From NCBI GenBank assembly GCA_021784975.1, contig JAJYGU010000235.1:1-9337 (forward strand): DNA of 9,337 nucleotides, in the 5' to 3' direction. The first letter of the stretch is position 1; each line of letters begins with the position of its first letter. The stretch is from Planctomycetota bacterium (GTDB taxonomy: Bacteria > Planctomycetota > Planctomycetia > Pirellulales > Thermoguttaceae). Shown here in pieces: positions 1-6,484 of the stretch. The notes under the pieces were generated by a model. The model did not search any database and was not told the origin of the DNA. It saw only the letters and a list, made by a program, of their open reading frames with translations. The position numbers and the translations under genes are program-made.

Positions 1-312
1 ATAACGCAAGTGAACGCTTGATGAGGCCTCGAAACGATTGATGCGGAAGCCGACCTTCCGGATATTTAGGGAAGGCTAGTATCGCCGGGGAAGGCAGCGA
101 CAAATGCACCCTGCGGTTCCGCCGGGGTAGAGAGCGATGGCATGTATCGAAGGAGTACACAGGAAGCACGGGAAACCGATGACGACAGCGGTGGCAACCG
201 CAACAAGCAACCCGCGAGGGTCAGGCTTGGTCGCGTCGGCGGCGGAGAGGCTCGTACGAGCGATGAAACCGGGTAATGCCGGCGGAGCAAAGGGGCCTCA
301 GTTCAAGGATCA
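1..312 (+). ncRNA. Group II intron RNA, part of the domains upstream of the ORF
   Basis: No convincing protein is encoded here. The stretch precedes an intron reverse transcriptase, the normal place for the intron RNA domains, the ORF usually sitting in the loop of domain IV. Small stem-loops can be read directly: CCTTCC at 54-59 with GGAAGG at 70-75; an interrupted stem within 109-126; and GCGGT at 188-192 with ACCGC at 197-201 around a four-base loop. I could not assign individual domains or exon-binding sites. The call rests mainly on position relative to the reverse transcriptase. A covariance-model search would settle it. Confidence 0.5.
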
Positions 313-889
313 GTGTACGCAGGAGCAAGGCCGAGGATGATTGGCGACGAGCCTACCAACACTGATTCGTTGCAGAAACTCCGGGCGGCGCTGCATGACA
401 AAGCGAAGGGTGCGGCCAACTTTCGTTTCTACTCCCTGTACGACAAGGTGTACCGTCGTGACGTGTTGGAAGCGGCCTGGAGGCAATGCCGTGCCAACGG
501 CGGCGCGTCCGGTGTCGATGGCCAAACGTTCGCGGACATCGAGAAGTACGGCGTAGGGCGGTGGTTGGACGAACTGACGGAGGAATTGCGAGCGAAACGG
601 TATCAGCCGCAGCCGGTCCGGCGGGTCTACCTGCCGAAGCCGGACGGGAAGCAGAGACCCTTGGGGATTCCCACGATCCGCGACCGCGTGGTGCAAACTG
701 CCGCGTTGCTGGTTTTGGAACCGATCTTCGAGGCCGACTTGCAACCCGAACAATACGCCTACCGGGAAAACCACAGCGCCCTGAAGGCGGTGCAGGAAGT
801 GCATCGTCTGCTGGGTCAGGGGTATCACGCGGTGGTCGATGCGGACCTGAGCGGGTATTTCGATAGCATCCCGCACGCCGAATTGATGT
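1..889 (+). mobile_element. Group II intron remnant, 3'-truncated
   Basis: This is a retroelement fragment: structured non-coding sequence (1-312) followed by an intron-type reverse transcriptase reading frame. A complete element would continue with the rest of the reverse transcriptase, the maturase domain and the catalytic RNA domains V and VI. None of these is present, because the similarity stops near 889, where a palindrome-bearing sequence begins. The 5' end of the intron lies outside the window. The remnant can neither splice nor move by itself. Its boundary at 889 is inferred from where the protein stops resembling the family. Confidence 0.75.
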
Positions 890-918
890 TGTGGGGGCGA
901 AAAAGGGGACATCACTGA
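313..918 (+). CDS. ltrA: Group II intron reverse transcriptase/maturase, N-terminal fragment
   Basis: This is the first 201 residues of an LtrA-type intron-encoded protein; full-length members are usually above 400 residues. Visible in order are the N-terminal RT0 region (FYSLYDKVYRRDVLEAAW, then GASGVDGQTF), RT1/RT2 (RRVYLPKPDGKQRPLGIPTI), RT3 (YAYRENHSALKAV, the usual YGFR-type block) and RT4 (VDADLSGYFDSIPHAEL) with the first catalytic Asp. The YADD motif of RT5, the maturase domain X and any endonuclease domain are missing. The family match ends at HAELM; the last ten or so residues are junk from the adjoining palindrome, which supplies the TGA. The start may be GTG 313 or ATG 337; the latter has AGGAG 11 bases upstream and begins MIGDEPTNTD, so it may be the true one. 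The product cannot be an active enzyme. Confidence 0.85.
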   Translation: MYAGARPRMIGDEPTNTDSLQKLRAALHDKAKGAANFRFYSLYDKVYRRDVLEAAWRQCRANGGASGVDGQTFADIEKYGVGRWLDELTEELRAKRYQPQPVRRVYLPKPDGKQRPLGIPTIRDRVVQTAALLVLEPIFEADLQPEQYAYRENHSALKAVQEVHRLLGQGYHAVVDADLSGYFDSIPHAELMLWGRKRGHH

Positions 919-953
919 TTTTGAGAGAAGATAAATGAGTGATGTCCCCTTTT
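900..953 (-). terminator. Possible rho-independent terminator for the PHP gene
   Basis: Read on the minus strand, transcription leaving the PHP gene immediately enters the 16-bp hairpin, whose 3' arm ends in CCCC followed by five T residues (900-904 complement). This A-stem-T arrangement is typical of bidirectional intrinsic terminators, and the plus strand also ends in four T residues. The T tract is part of the stem, so function is not certain. Confidence 0.4.
901..953. repeat. Palindromic element, 16-bp perfect arms
   Basis: AAAAGGGGACATCACT (901-916) is exactly complementary to AGTGATGTCCCCTTTT (938-953). After one mismatch the stem continues for four pairs (918-921 with 933-936), leaving an 11-base loop. 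The A/G-run plus GGGGACA design resembles sequences that, as I recall, flank IS200/REP-associated tyrosine transposase genes in many environmental genomes; no transposase is present here, so it would be a non-autonomous or solo copy. It lies exactly between the broken reverse transcriptase and the PHP gene, sharing base 953 with the PHP stop codon. Origin is inference; the palindrome itself is directly seen. Confidence 0.8.
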
Positions 954-2281
954 CACCGGAGGTAGATCGGGTTCGAGAGGATCCAGATCTTCCTTTCGCC
1001 GGCGACTTCCAGCCAGGCCTCGATGCGATAGATGCCCGGCTGCTTGACGGCCGACTCGAAGGTCGGGCCGTCGCTCTCGCGGTCCACGGCCCCGTTCCGC
1101 ATGAGCCGCCAGTGGACCGGCAGCGGGGCCTGGGCCCGCATCCGCAGGCCGTCGGCGTAGGGCAGTTGGCTCCCCATTTCCTGACGCCCGGCGGCCGACA
1201 CCGCGGCGAAATCGAAGCCGGTGGCGTCGGCCAGCCAGTCGAAGGAGACGTAGGCCCGGCCGGCCTCCAACGTTTCCCGCACCGTCTTTTCGGTCAGGTC
1301 CTTCATCAACAGGTGGGTGCCGGTGTGCAGCATGCTCACCGGATAAGGATCAAGCCGCAAGGCGAGGATCGTATCGCCGGGCTTCTTGCCGGCGGCCATC
1401 GGCTGGAGCTTTGGCACCTTGGCCAAATTGACCTCCATGAGTTCTTCGCCGAGCGGATCCTCCAGGCGAACCTTGTCGTCGGCCAGCAGCTTCACCACAA
1501 AGCCCGTGTTCTGATGGGAGTCGTTGGCGGCCACCCCGGTGGCCGGGTGCTTCTCGCAAAGCGAATCCCATTTCTTGAGGTACATCGCCGGATAGTCCTG
1601 AAGCGCCCCGAAGGCCTCCTGGGGGTATTTTTGGAAAAGCCCGATGGACTTGAACATCCAAACCGGGTTGTCGACCGCCTTCTGCAACTTCTTGTCCAGC
1701 AGCAATTGGGCATGCGTGTTGTAGATTTCGGTCCCGGTCAGGCCCTTGACCTGCCAGTCGAGCCGCTCTTCGAGGTGAGAGAGGAACAGCAACGAGCCTT
1801 TGCGGAGGGCCAGGTCGGCGAACTCTTGCGGCGGGAGGTTCTGGGTGCCCTTGAAGCTCTGGGTGGGGAAGGCGAGGAAGCCGTTGGTTTCCAGTCCCGG
1901 AATGCAAAGCACGCCGTCCTTGATCCCGCGGTAGCCGTTGACGACCGGATCGTAGGCTTTGGAAGGGTGTTCGGTGAACATCAGCACCTTGGTATGGGTG
2001 GCCTTGGCGGCGGCCAGAATCTCTTCGATGGTCCCGCGGCTGTCATGGGAGAACTTCGAGTGCAGATGGATAACGGCCCGGTAGTCTTGATAGGGGCCGG
2101 GGCGAGCAATCTCCTGCCGCTTGGCCTGCAGGGCGTGAATCGCCTCGCGGACCGCCTGCAATCGTGGGATGGTCAAACGCGGCAGAGCATCCGCGCGGGC
2201 GGCGCCGGCAATAGCCAAGGTGGCCAAGGTGGTCAAAGCGGCCAGCAGCCGCATCGCCTGCGAGACGGGGGAAGAAGCCAT
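953..2281 (-). CDS. Secreted PHP-domain metal-dependent phosphoesterase-like protein
   Basis: A 442-residue protein with an N-terminal signal peptide (hydrophobic stretch about 10-27, probable cleavage after AGAARA near residue 30), so it should act outside the cytoplasm. The PHP (polymerase and histidinol phosphatase) metal-site motifs are clear: HLH at 72-74 followed by HDSRGT, TEH at 103-105, LETN near 130-133, SHLEE at 168-172, and NDSHQN at 253-258 with the late Asp/His pair. The last 80 residues look like a small beta-rich domain ending in SNPIYLR. PHP proteins hydrolyse phosphoesters using two or three metals; the substrate here is unknown. The start is the ATG at 2281 because GGAGG (complement of 2290-2294) lies 8 bases upstream and the signal peptide follows directly. 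The frame stays open 50 codons upstream but that extension has no such support. No close operon partner. Confidence 0.8.
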   Translation of the reverse strand: MASSPVSQAMRLLAALTTLATLAIAGAARADALPRLTIPRLQAVREAIHALQAKRQEIARPGPYQDYRAVIHLHSKFSHDSRGTIEEILAAAKATHTKVLMFTEHPSKAYDPVVNGYRGIKDGVLCIPGLETNGFLAFPTQSFKGTQNLPPQEFADLALRKGSLLFLSHLEERLDWQVKGLTGTEIYNTHAQLLLDKKLQKAVDNPVWMFKSIGLFQKYPQEAFGALQDYPAMYLKKWDSLCEKHPATGVAANDSHQNTGFVVKLLADDKVRLEDPLGEELMEVNLAKVPKLQPMAAGKKPGDTILALRLDPYPVSMLHTGTHLLMKDLTEKTVRETLEAGRAYVSFDWLADATGFDFAAVSAAGRQEMGSQLPYADGLRMRAQAPLPVHWRLMRNGAVDRESDGPTFESAVKQPGIYRIEAWLEVAGERKIWILSNPIYLR

Positions 2282-2443
2282 GGTGCAAACCTCCAGAGTG
2301 TTGGGGGGGCCGGAGGGGACGGTCTCATTTCCGCGGGGAGCACGCCCCTTTGGGAGCCATGCATCTGCTGCGCCGCGAAAACTGGGAGAGTCCTCGTGAA
2401 TGCGTGCCGAAGCTGCCCGGTTGCAGCCCACGTTCAGCAGGTC

Positions 2444-2472
2444 ATTCTAACGGCGGGATGGCGCGGCTACAA
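2444..2472 (-). promoter_or_regulatory. Weak candidate promoter for the PHP gene
   Basis: On the minus strand TTGTAG (2472-2467) and TAGAAT (2449-2444) are separated by 17 bases, matching three of six and five of six sigma70 consensus positions. It would give a leader of roughly 155 bases. The -35 match is poor, so this is only a candidate. Confidence 0.22.
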
Positions 2473-2573
2473 GCATTCAAATGCACCCAAGGCAACGATG
2501 CGTTGTCGCCGGCAGGCCCAAGTGGTTCGTCGCCGAGGGGCGCCAACGCACCAGAGACCGGCGGCCAACCCGT

Positions 2574-3548
2574 TCACACGATCGGGGTTGTGCCCGGACG
2601 CTCGGGAACGGTGAGCGTGAAGGTGGTCCCTTCCGGCGCGCGGCTGACAAAACCGACCTTTCCGCCCAGGTAGCGTTCGCCGAAGAGCCGCATGCTGTAG
2701 GTGCCGATCCCTCGTCCGGCTTCTCCCTTGGTGCTGAAGGATCGGTGAAAGATCTGGAGTTGAACGTCGGCAGGCATCACGCCGGGATTCTGGACGGCAA
2801 AGGTACACCGTTGTTCATTCCAGCGACACTCCAGCCGCACCGTGCCGCCGGGAGCAGTGGCTTCCAGGGCGTTTTTGAGCATGTTCCCAAGGACTCGAAG
2901 AAGGAGCCGCTCGTCGGTCACGATGGGCCCCTCCCAGACAGGACCAACTTCGATGCGGCGCCCTTCGGCTACCGAGTGCCCCTGGTACTGCGAGCGGAGC
3001 TCCTCCAGGACTCGTCGCGGCTGCAACGCCACCGGCTGGGTCGTAAAGTCGCCCGATTCCGCGTAAACCAGGTCGCGCTGCGTCTGGATCGTCTCGATGA
3101 GTTGGTCGGAGAGGCTGGTGATCCGCTGGCACACCTCTTGATTGAAGGACTGCTCGTCGCCGACGACGTATCGCGTATATCCTTGAATGCAGCCGGCGGT
3201 GTTCAAGACGTCGTGGAAGAAGGCACGTTGCAAGACTGCCAGCCGATTCGATCGGCCGATGTCCTCAATGGCCGTCAGCATGAAGCGATCGCTCCCCACG
3301 GAAAACGGCGTGGCGGTAACGCGCAGGTCCAGGGGAGCGACGCCCGTCGCCGTATTCACCAGGATGCTGCACTCCCGCACCACGCTTTTGCTCCCGCCGC
3401 GCGCTCTCCAACAGTGCGCGGACGACGCCGCAGGTGGCACAATGGAAAGCCGTTCCGCAGCCGTCCGGTCCTTCCTGAACGTGAATGCATCCGAAGGCCT
3501 CGCCGGGACGCTGTGCAAGCACATCCGTAGCGGCGGCGTGCAGCGCAT
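2574..3548 (-). CDS. Sensor histidine kinase, C-terminal part (frameshifted gene)
   Basis: This frame carries the second half of a PAS/histidine kinase gene. Genuine family sequence starts around 3383 (SVVRECSIL); residues before that are an out-of-frame reading of the PAS part. Numbering from 3548: the remainder of the PAS domain ends near residue 97 (AIEDIG); the H-box is QRAFFHDVLNTAG with phosphoacceptor His112; the ATPase domain has the N-box GNMLKNALEA (Asn222, Asn226), a G1-like box NPGVMP without the usual Asp-x-Gly, an F-box IFHRSFSTK, the G2 box GEAGRGIGTYS and a final GTTFTLTVP. No transmembrane segment is visible, suggesting a soluble kinase. No response regulator lies nearby, so the partner is unknown. 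Joined to the upstream frame by skipping one base, the protein would be about 421 residues, a sensible length for such kinases. Confidence 0.75.
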   Translation of the reverse strand: MRCTPPLRMCLHSVPARPSDAFTFRKDRTAAERLSIVPPAASSAHCWRARGGSKSVVRECSILVNTATGVAPLDLRVTATPFSVGSDRFMLTAIEDIGRSNRLAVLQRAFFHDVLNTAGCIQGYTRYVVGDEQSFNQEVCQRITSLSDQLIETIQTQRDLVYAESGDFTTQPVALQPRRVLEELRSQYQGHSVAEGRRIEVGPVWEGPIVTDERLLLRVLGNMLKNALEATAPGGTVRLECRWNEQRCTFAVQNPGVMPADVQLQIFHRSFSTKGEAGRGIGTYSMRLFGERYLGGKVGFVSRAPEGTTFTLTVPERPGTTPIV

Positions 3549-3840
3549 CCAAAAGGGTCTCGTTGGCAGCGATGATCTGCCGCTGCTCGTTCAAAATCAG
3601 CACCATGTTGGGCATGGCGTCGAGAGCTTCTCGCAAAAAGGGGGTGTCTTGCACCATCCGTGCCCGTCGGCGGCACCCTTCGCGGTCCTCGCGCCCGGCC
3701 GGGGCGAAGTAGGTGCCGGCCTGTGAGGCGGGCGAAGGATGGATATCGACTGCAGTCGGGGCATCGATCAAGGCGGAGTCTGCCATGCCAGCACCATTCA
3801 GGAGGCGACCTAGTCTCACAGCGTGGGATTGTGCAAACAT
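3265..3840 (-). CDS. PAS sensor domain, N-terminal part of the frameshifted kinase
   Basis: The first 152 residues of this frame are the sensory half of the kinase above; after about 3385 the frame runs on as meaningless sequence to a stop at 3265. The PAS core is FLREALDAMPNMVLILNEQ followed by IIAANETLL (about residues 68-97). A Cys-rich segment follows: GCIH (Cys118), GCG (Cys128) and CATCG (Cys134, Cys137). This type of insert recurs, from memory, in PAS kinases of planctomycetes and sulfate reducers and could bind a metal or respond to redox. The start is uncertain: ATG 3840, 3786 and 3657 are all in frame and none has a strong ribosome binding site. ATG 3657 would retain the whole PAS domain. 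Confidence 0.65.
   Translation of the reverse strand: MFAQSHAVRLGRLLNGAGMADSALIDAPTAVDIHPSPASQAGTYFAPAGREDREGCRRRARMVQDTPFLREALDAMPNMVLILNEQRQIIAANETLLDALHAAATDVLAQRPGEAFGCIHVQEGPDGCGTAFHCATCGVVRALLESARREQKRGAGVQHPGEYGDGRRSPGPARYRHAVFRGERSLHADGH
3384..3390 (-). other. Frameshift point in the histidine kinase gene
   Basis: On the minus strand the coding sequence reads GAG CAA AAG C GTG GTG CGG. The PAS frame is used up to about the AAAA run (3389-3386) and the kinase frame from GTG at 3383, so one extra base is present, most simply one A in the run. Removing it gives REQSVVRECS, a smooth family-like sequence. It is either a real inactivating mutation or a sequencing or assembly error. No classic slippery-site architecture is seen. 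Confidence 0.7.
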
Positions 3841-3996
3841 AGCACGAAAATTGCCCCACCCGCACTAAGGAAGGGTTGTAGCGAAACATGGCAGACTGCC
3901 CAGTCCTTTAGCCATGTACAAAAGGTCAAGGGTGGGGTGCATGTCGGCTGGGCGAGGGCCGGCAGGACGGGGCCGTGATCGAGATATCAACAACTG

Positions 3997-6225
3997 TTAG
4001 CGAGCGATCTTGATGAGCCACTCGACGGCCGCCGGCTCTTGCTCCTCGGACTTTCCACGCCAGACGTTGAGATTCTTCAGGCTGCCTGCCGCCCGATACG
4101 CCTCGGAGACCGGAGCGGGCGGGGACGAACCTTCGCCACTGAGCCAAAGCGGATGCGGGGCCGACAGGGCGATCATGCCCGGCACGTCGCCGTATTTCGC
4201 CCCGCCCGGCAGAAAATCGGGGTCGTCGATGGACGTCAAGTTGGCATAGCGAAAGCCGGCGGTGTCGAGGGCCGCCCGGTCGATCGCCCCCCCGGCGATT
4301 GCGCGGGCCGCCGCCACCCAATGCCCGGCGCCGTGCAGCCCGACCATGTCCACCTGAATGGGCGCGGCGGCCGTCGTCCCAGCGGCGGCCGACTTATCGC
4401 TCCGCGCGTAGGCAACCAGGCTGAGCAGATCGTCGACCCGTTGCGAGAACAGCGGCAAATTGTAACCGAAGACAATTCCGGCATACGGCAACGGGGCCTT
4501 GCGGGCCTTCTTTCCCATCCGTTGCTTCGCCACCGGCTTGCCGTCCTTGGTGAACTCGCCTTGCTCGAACAGATCGGCGGAGAGCACGGCGAATCCGTTC
4601 GTCAAGAGCGTCTGTACGCCGGTCCGCAGGCTTCCAGAGGGATCGAACATCCCCTGCTTGCCCAGCCGATCGACCCAAATCACCACCCGATGGTTCCAGG
4701 TCTTGGGATCGAGTCGGATGACCGGCAATTCTTCGCCGCGGGTCGGGTATCGCAAGAGGAACCTGGTCATGCGGTACGAACCGAGGTCTTCGGCCTGGGC
4801 GTCGGCGACCTTCAACTCCGCAGAGTCCGGCAATCGGCGGCCGACCATGACTTGAACCGCGCCGCCCACAATCCGGCGATACGTCTGCAAGGAGACGGCG
4901 TCGGTCGGGGTGAGCGAATCGATCTGCCGCCTGGTGCCGGCGGTAATCCGCTGCAGGAGCGCCTGCTCGAACGCCGGTCCGCTGGGCGGGGCCGGATGCT
5001 GCTTGTCCCAGACGCTCATTTCCGCCACCGAGAGCGGCCGGAAATCTTCCTCGACGATCGGTTCTGGCAGTCCCAGTTTGAGATGCTTGTTGAGCCAGGC
5101 GTACATCACCGCCCGGCTCACGTAATTGTAGTTGTGCGGGAACTGCAGGAGCGGCTTGGCCATCACCAGCTCCGGCGCTGCAAAGAGCGAGTAGAGCTGC
5201 TTCAGTTGCGGCAATCCCTTGGTGGCGATCTGCTTGGTCCAGTCGTCGGCGGCGGTCATGCCCAGCGGTTTCGGGGCGAACAGTCCGGCCAACTCGACGT
5301 TGCCGGTGCCGATGCGCAGACAGGAGCCGTTCTCGCAGGTGCATCCGCCTTGCATCGCGGTGGAAACCATGACCGCCGGAAACGCCACCGCCGGCCGCGG
5401 ATCCATGGCACACAAGAGGAACGTCTGCGTGCCGCCGCCGCTGGCCCCGGTGACGGCGATCCGCTGCGGATCCACGTCGGGCAAGCCCGACAAGAAGTCC
5501 AACGCGCAGATCGAGTCGTAGCCCTGCAGGCCGAAGATGGTTTGCAGCCGGGCCTCGGCCTGCGGACTGAAGAAGCCCCATTTGCCGGGTTGGCTGGCGA
5601 TTTTGCCCGACCTTTCGCCGTGCGGCAACTGCTGGCTGTCGGCATAGCCCACCATGTCGTAGTGGAACACGACGCAACCCATCCGCGCCAACTGGACGCA
5701 GCGGGCCTGCATGGGATAACGCCCCCCCACTTCAAACCGCTCGGCGCCTTGCACGATCTGCTTGCGGACCTCTTTCAGGCCGGCGTCGTAGAATCGGCCG
5801 TTCGACCAATGGCCGTGGGGCGACAGCACCGCCGGCAGCTTGCCCGTCCGCCCTTTCGGCCGATACAGATTGCCGGTCACGTAGAAGCCGGGATAGCTTT
5901 CAAAATACACTTTCTCGACGGTGTACTCAGGGCGATCTACCTTGCCGTGAATCACAGGATGGCTGGGGGTTTTGACGGGCATGGGCCAGACGCCGGCGGC
6001 CACCATCACCTGCCGGCGGAGTTGGGCGGCCCGCTGCTGCCACTCTTTCTTGCTGGCCGGGGGAGTGAAGGGGAAATAGCCGTTGAGTGTGATCAAGGGC
6101 CCCAGACGTCGATCGTGAGGCAATTGCCCCGCCGGCAGGACCCGCGGGGCTTCGGCAGCGGCATAAGCGGCCAGCCAACAACCTGCCAATATGCCGAGGC
6201 AGACCCGTGTGGAGATGCGTGACAT
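3997..6225 (-). CDS. Secreted two-domain alpha/beta hydrolase, acetylxylan-esterase-like
   Basis: A 742-residue protein with a signal peptide (MSRISTRVCLGILAGCWLAA), probably periplasmic or exported. The first hydrolase domain spans about 65-385: oxyanion-region SPHGHW (135-140), nucleophile elbow GASGGG with Ser262, the Cys-rich CTCENGSC (295-302), an Asp in AADDWT (Asp328) and HNYN with His364. By family knowledge Ser262/Asp328/His364 form the catalytic triad. The second half (about 510-742) has the same fold pattern, with VVIWVDRLG, LSADLFEQGE and SAPHP, but its elbow reads GLHGAG: His631 replaces the nucleophile. Related planctomycete proteins are annotated as acetylxylan esterases or prolyl oligopeptidase family hydrolases; the likely job is deacetylating polysaccharides, though the substrate is not shown. 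The start is ATG 6225, with AGGGGAG (complement of 6234-6240) 8 bases upstream; a 28-residue upstream extension overlaps the promoter and is rejected. Confidence 0.85.
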   Translation of the reverse strand: MSRISTRVCLGILAGCWLAAYAAAEAPRVLPAGQLPHDRRLGPLITLNGYFPFTPPASKKEWQQRAAQLRRQVMVAAGVWPMPVKTPSHPVIHGKVDRPEYTVEKVYFESYPGFYVTGNLYRPKGRTGKLPAVLSPHGHWSNGRFYDAGLKEVRKQIVQGAERFEVGGRYPMQARCVQLARMGCVVFHYDMVGYADSQQLPHGERSGKIASQPGKWGFFSPQAEARLQTIFGLQGYDSICALDFLSGLPDVDPQRIAVTGASGGGTQTFLLCAMDPRPAVAFPAVMVSTAMQGGCTCENGSCLRIGTGNVELAGLFAPKPLGMTAADDWTKQIATKGLPQLKQLYSLFAAPELVMAKPLLQFPHNYNYVSRAVMYAWLNKHLKLGLPEPIVEEDFRPLSVAEMSVWDKQHPAPPSGPAFEQALLQRITAGTRRQIDSLTPTDAVSLQTYRRIVGGAVQVMVGRRLPDSAELKVADAQAEDLGSYRMTRFLLRYPTRGEELPVIRLDPKTWNHRVVIWVDRLGKQGMFDPSGSLRTGVQTLLTNGFAVLSADLFEQGEFTKDGKPVAKQRMGKKARKAPLPYAGIVFGYNLPLFSQRVDDLLSLVAYARSDKSAAAGTTAAAPIQVDMVGLHGAGHWVAAARAIAGGAIDRAALDTAGFRYANLTSIDDPDFLPGGAKYGDVPGMIALSAPHPLWLSGEGSSPPAPVSEAYRAAGSLKNLNVWRGKSEEQEPAAVEWLIKIAR

Positions 6226-6279
6226 GAAGATTACTCCCCTATGCGTGTTCGCGATTTGCACGATCGTTGAGGTGACGTG

Positions 6280-6308
6280 ATTATAAATGAGCGAAACCTG
6301 GGCGTCCA
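6280..6308 (-). promoter_or_regulatory. Sigma70-like promoter of the alpha/beta hydrolase gene
   Basis: On the minus strand a perfect TATAAT (6285-6280) lies 17 bases downstream of TGGACG (6308-6303), which matches TTGACA at four of six positions. Transcription would start near 6273, giving a leader of about 48 bases that contains the AGGGGAG ribosome binding site. In GC-rich DNA a perfect -10 with ideal spacing is meaningful. Confidence 0.5.
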
Positions 6309-6484
6309 CAATTGGCTCGCAGGTTGCCTAGTTTACCGCCGGCTCGATTCGCCATTTTCGCCACTCGGTAAAGTCGCTCGAACACTCAAGGTTTGCGCAA
6401 TCGGAGCCGATAGAGGATTCCGAAGAGACATGCCCGTGGATCCCGAATTGCGCCAGCCAAGGCCCGTTGCGAGGTTGCTGTCCC

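Noticed and set aside
137..340. A 67-codon open frame upstream of the reverse transcriptase
   Set aside because: It lies within the presumed intron RNA, has no recognisable domain, and overlaps the reverse transcriptase start.
935..2614. A 559-codon plus-strand open frame opposite the PHP gene
   Set aside because: Antisense shadow of the PHP gene, whose metal-binding motifs, signal peptide and ribosome binding site are all on the minus strand.
3384..3390. Programmed ribosomal frameshifting in the kinase gene
   Set aside because: The CAAAAGC context is not a classic slippery site, no stimulatory stem or internal ribosome-binding-like signal was seen, and kinases of this type are not known to use it.
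2481..3530. A 349-codon plus-strand open frame opposite the kinase
   Set aside because: Shadow of the histidine kinase; no domain is visible and composition is typical of antisense frames.
3904..3934. TTGACC on the minus strand (3933-3928) as a -35 element for the kinase gene
   Set aside because: No acceptable -10 hexamer lies 16-18 bases downstream; the only AT-rich candidate (TAAAGG) is 13 bases away.
4394..5677. A 427-codon minus-strand frame inside the hydrolase gene
   Set aside because: Out-of-frame reading of the same strand, rich in Arg and Ala and without motifs.
4039..6222. A 727-codon plus-strand open frame opposite the hydrolase
   Set aside because: It is the antisense shadow of a GC-rich gene with clear catalytic motifs; its translation is Arg/Gly/His-rich and has no recognisable domain or signal.
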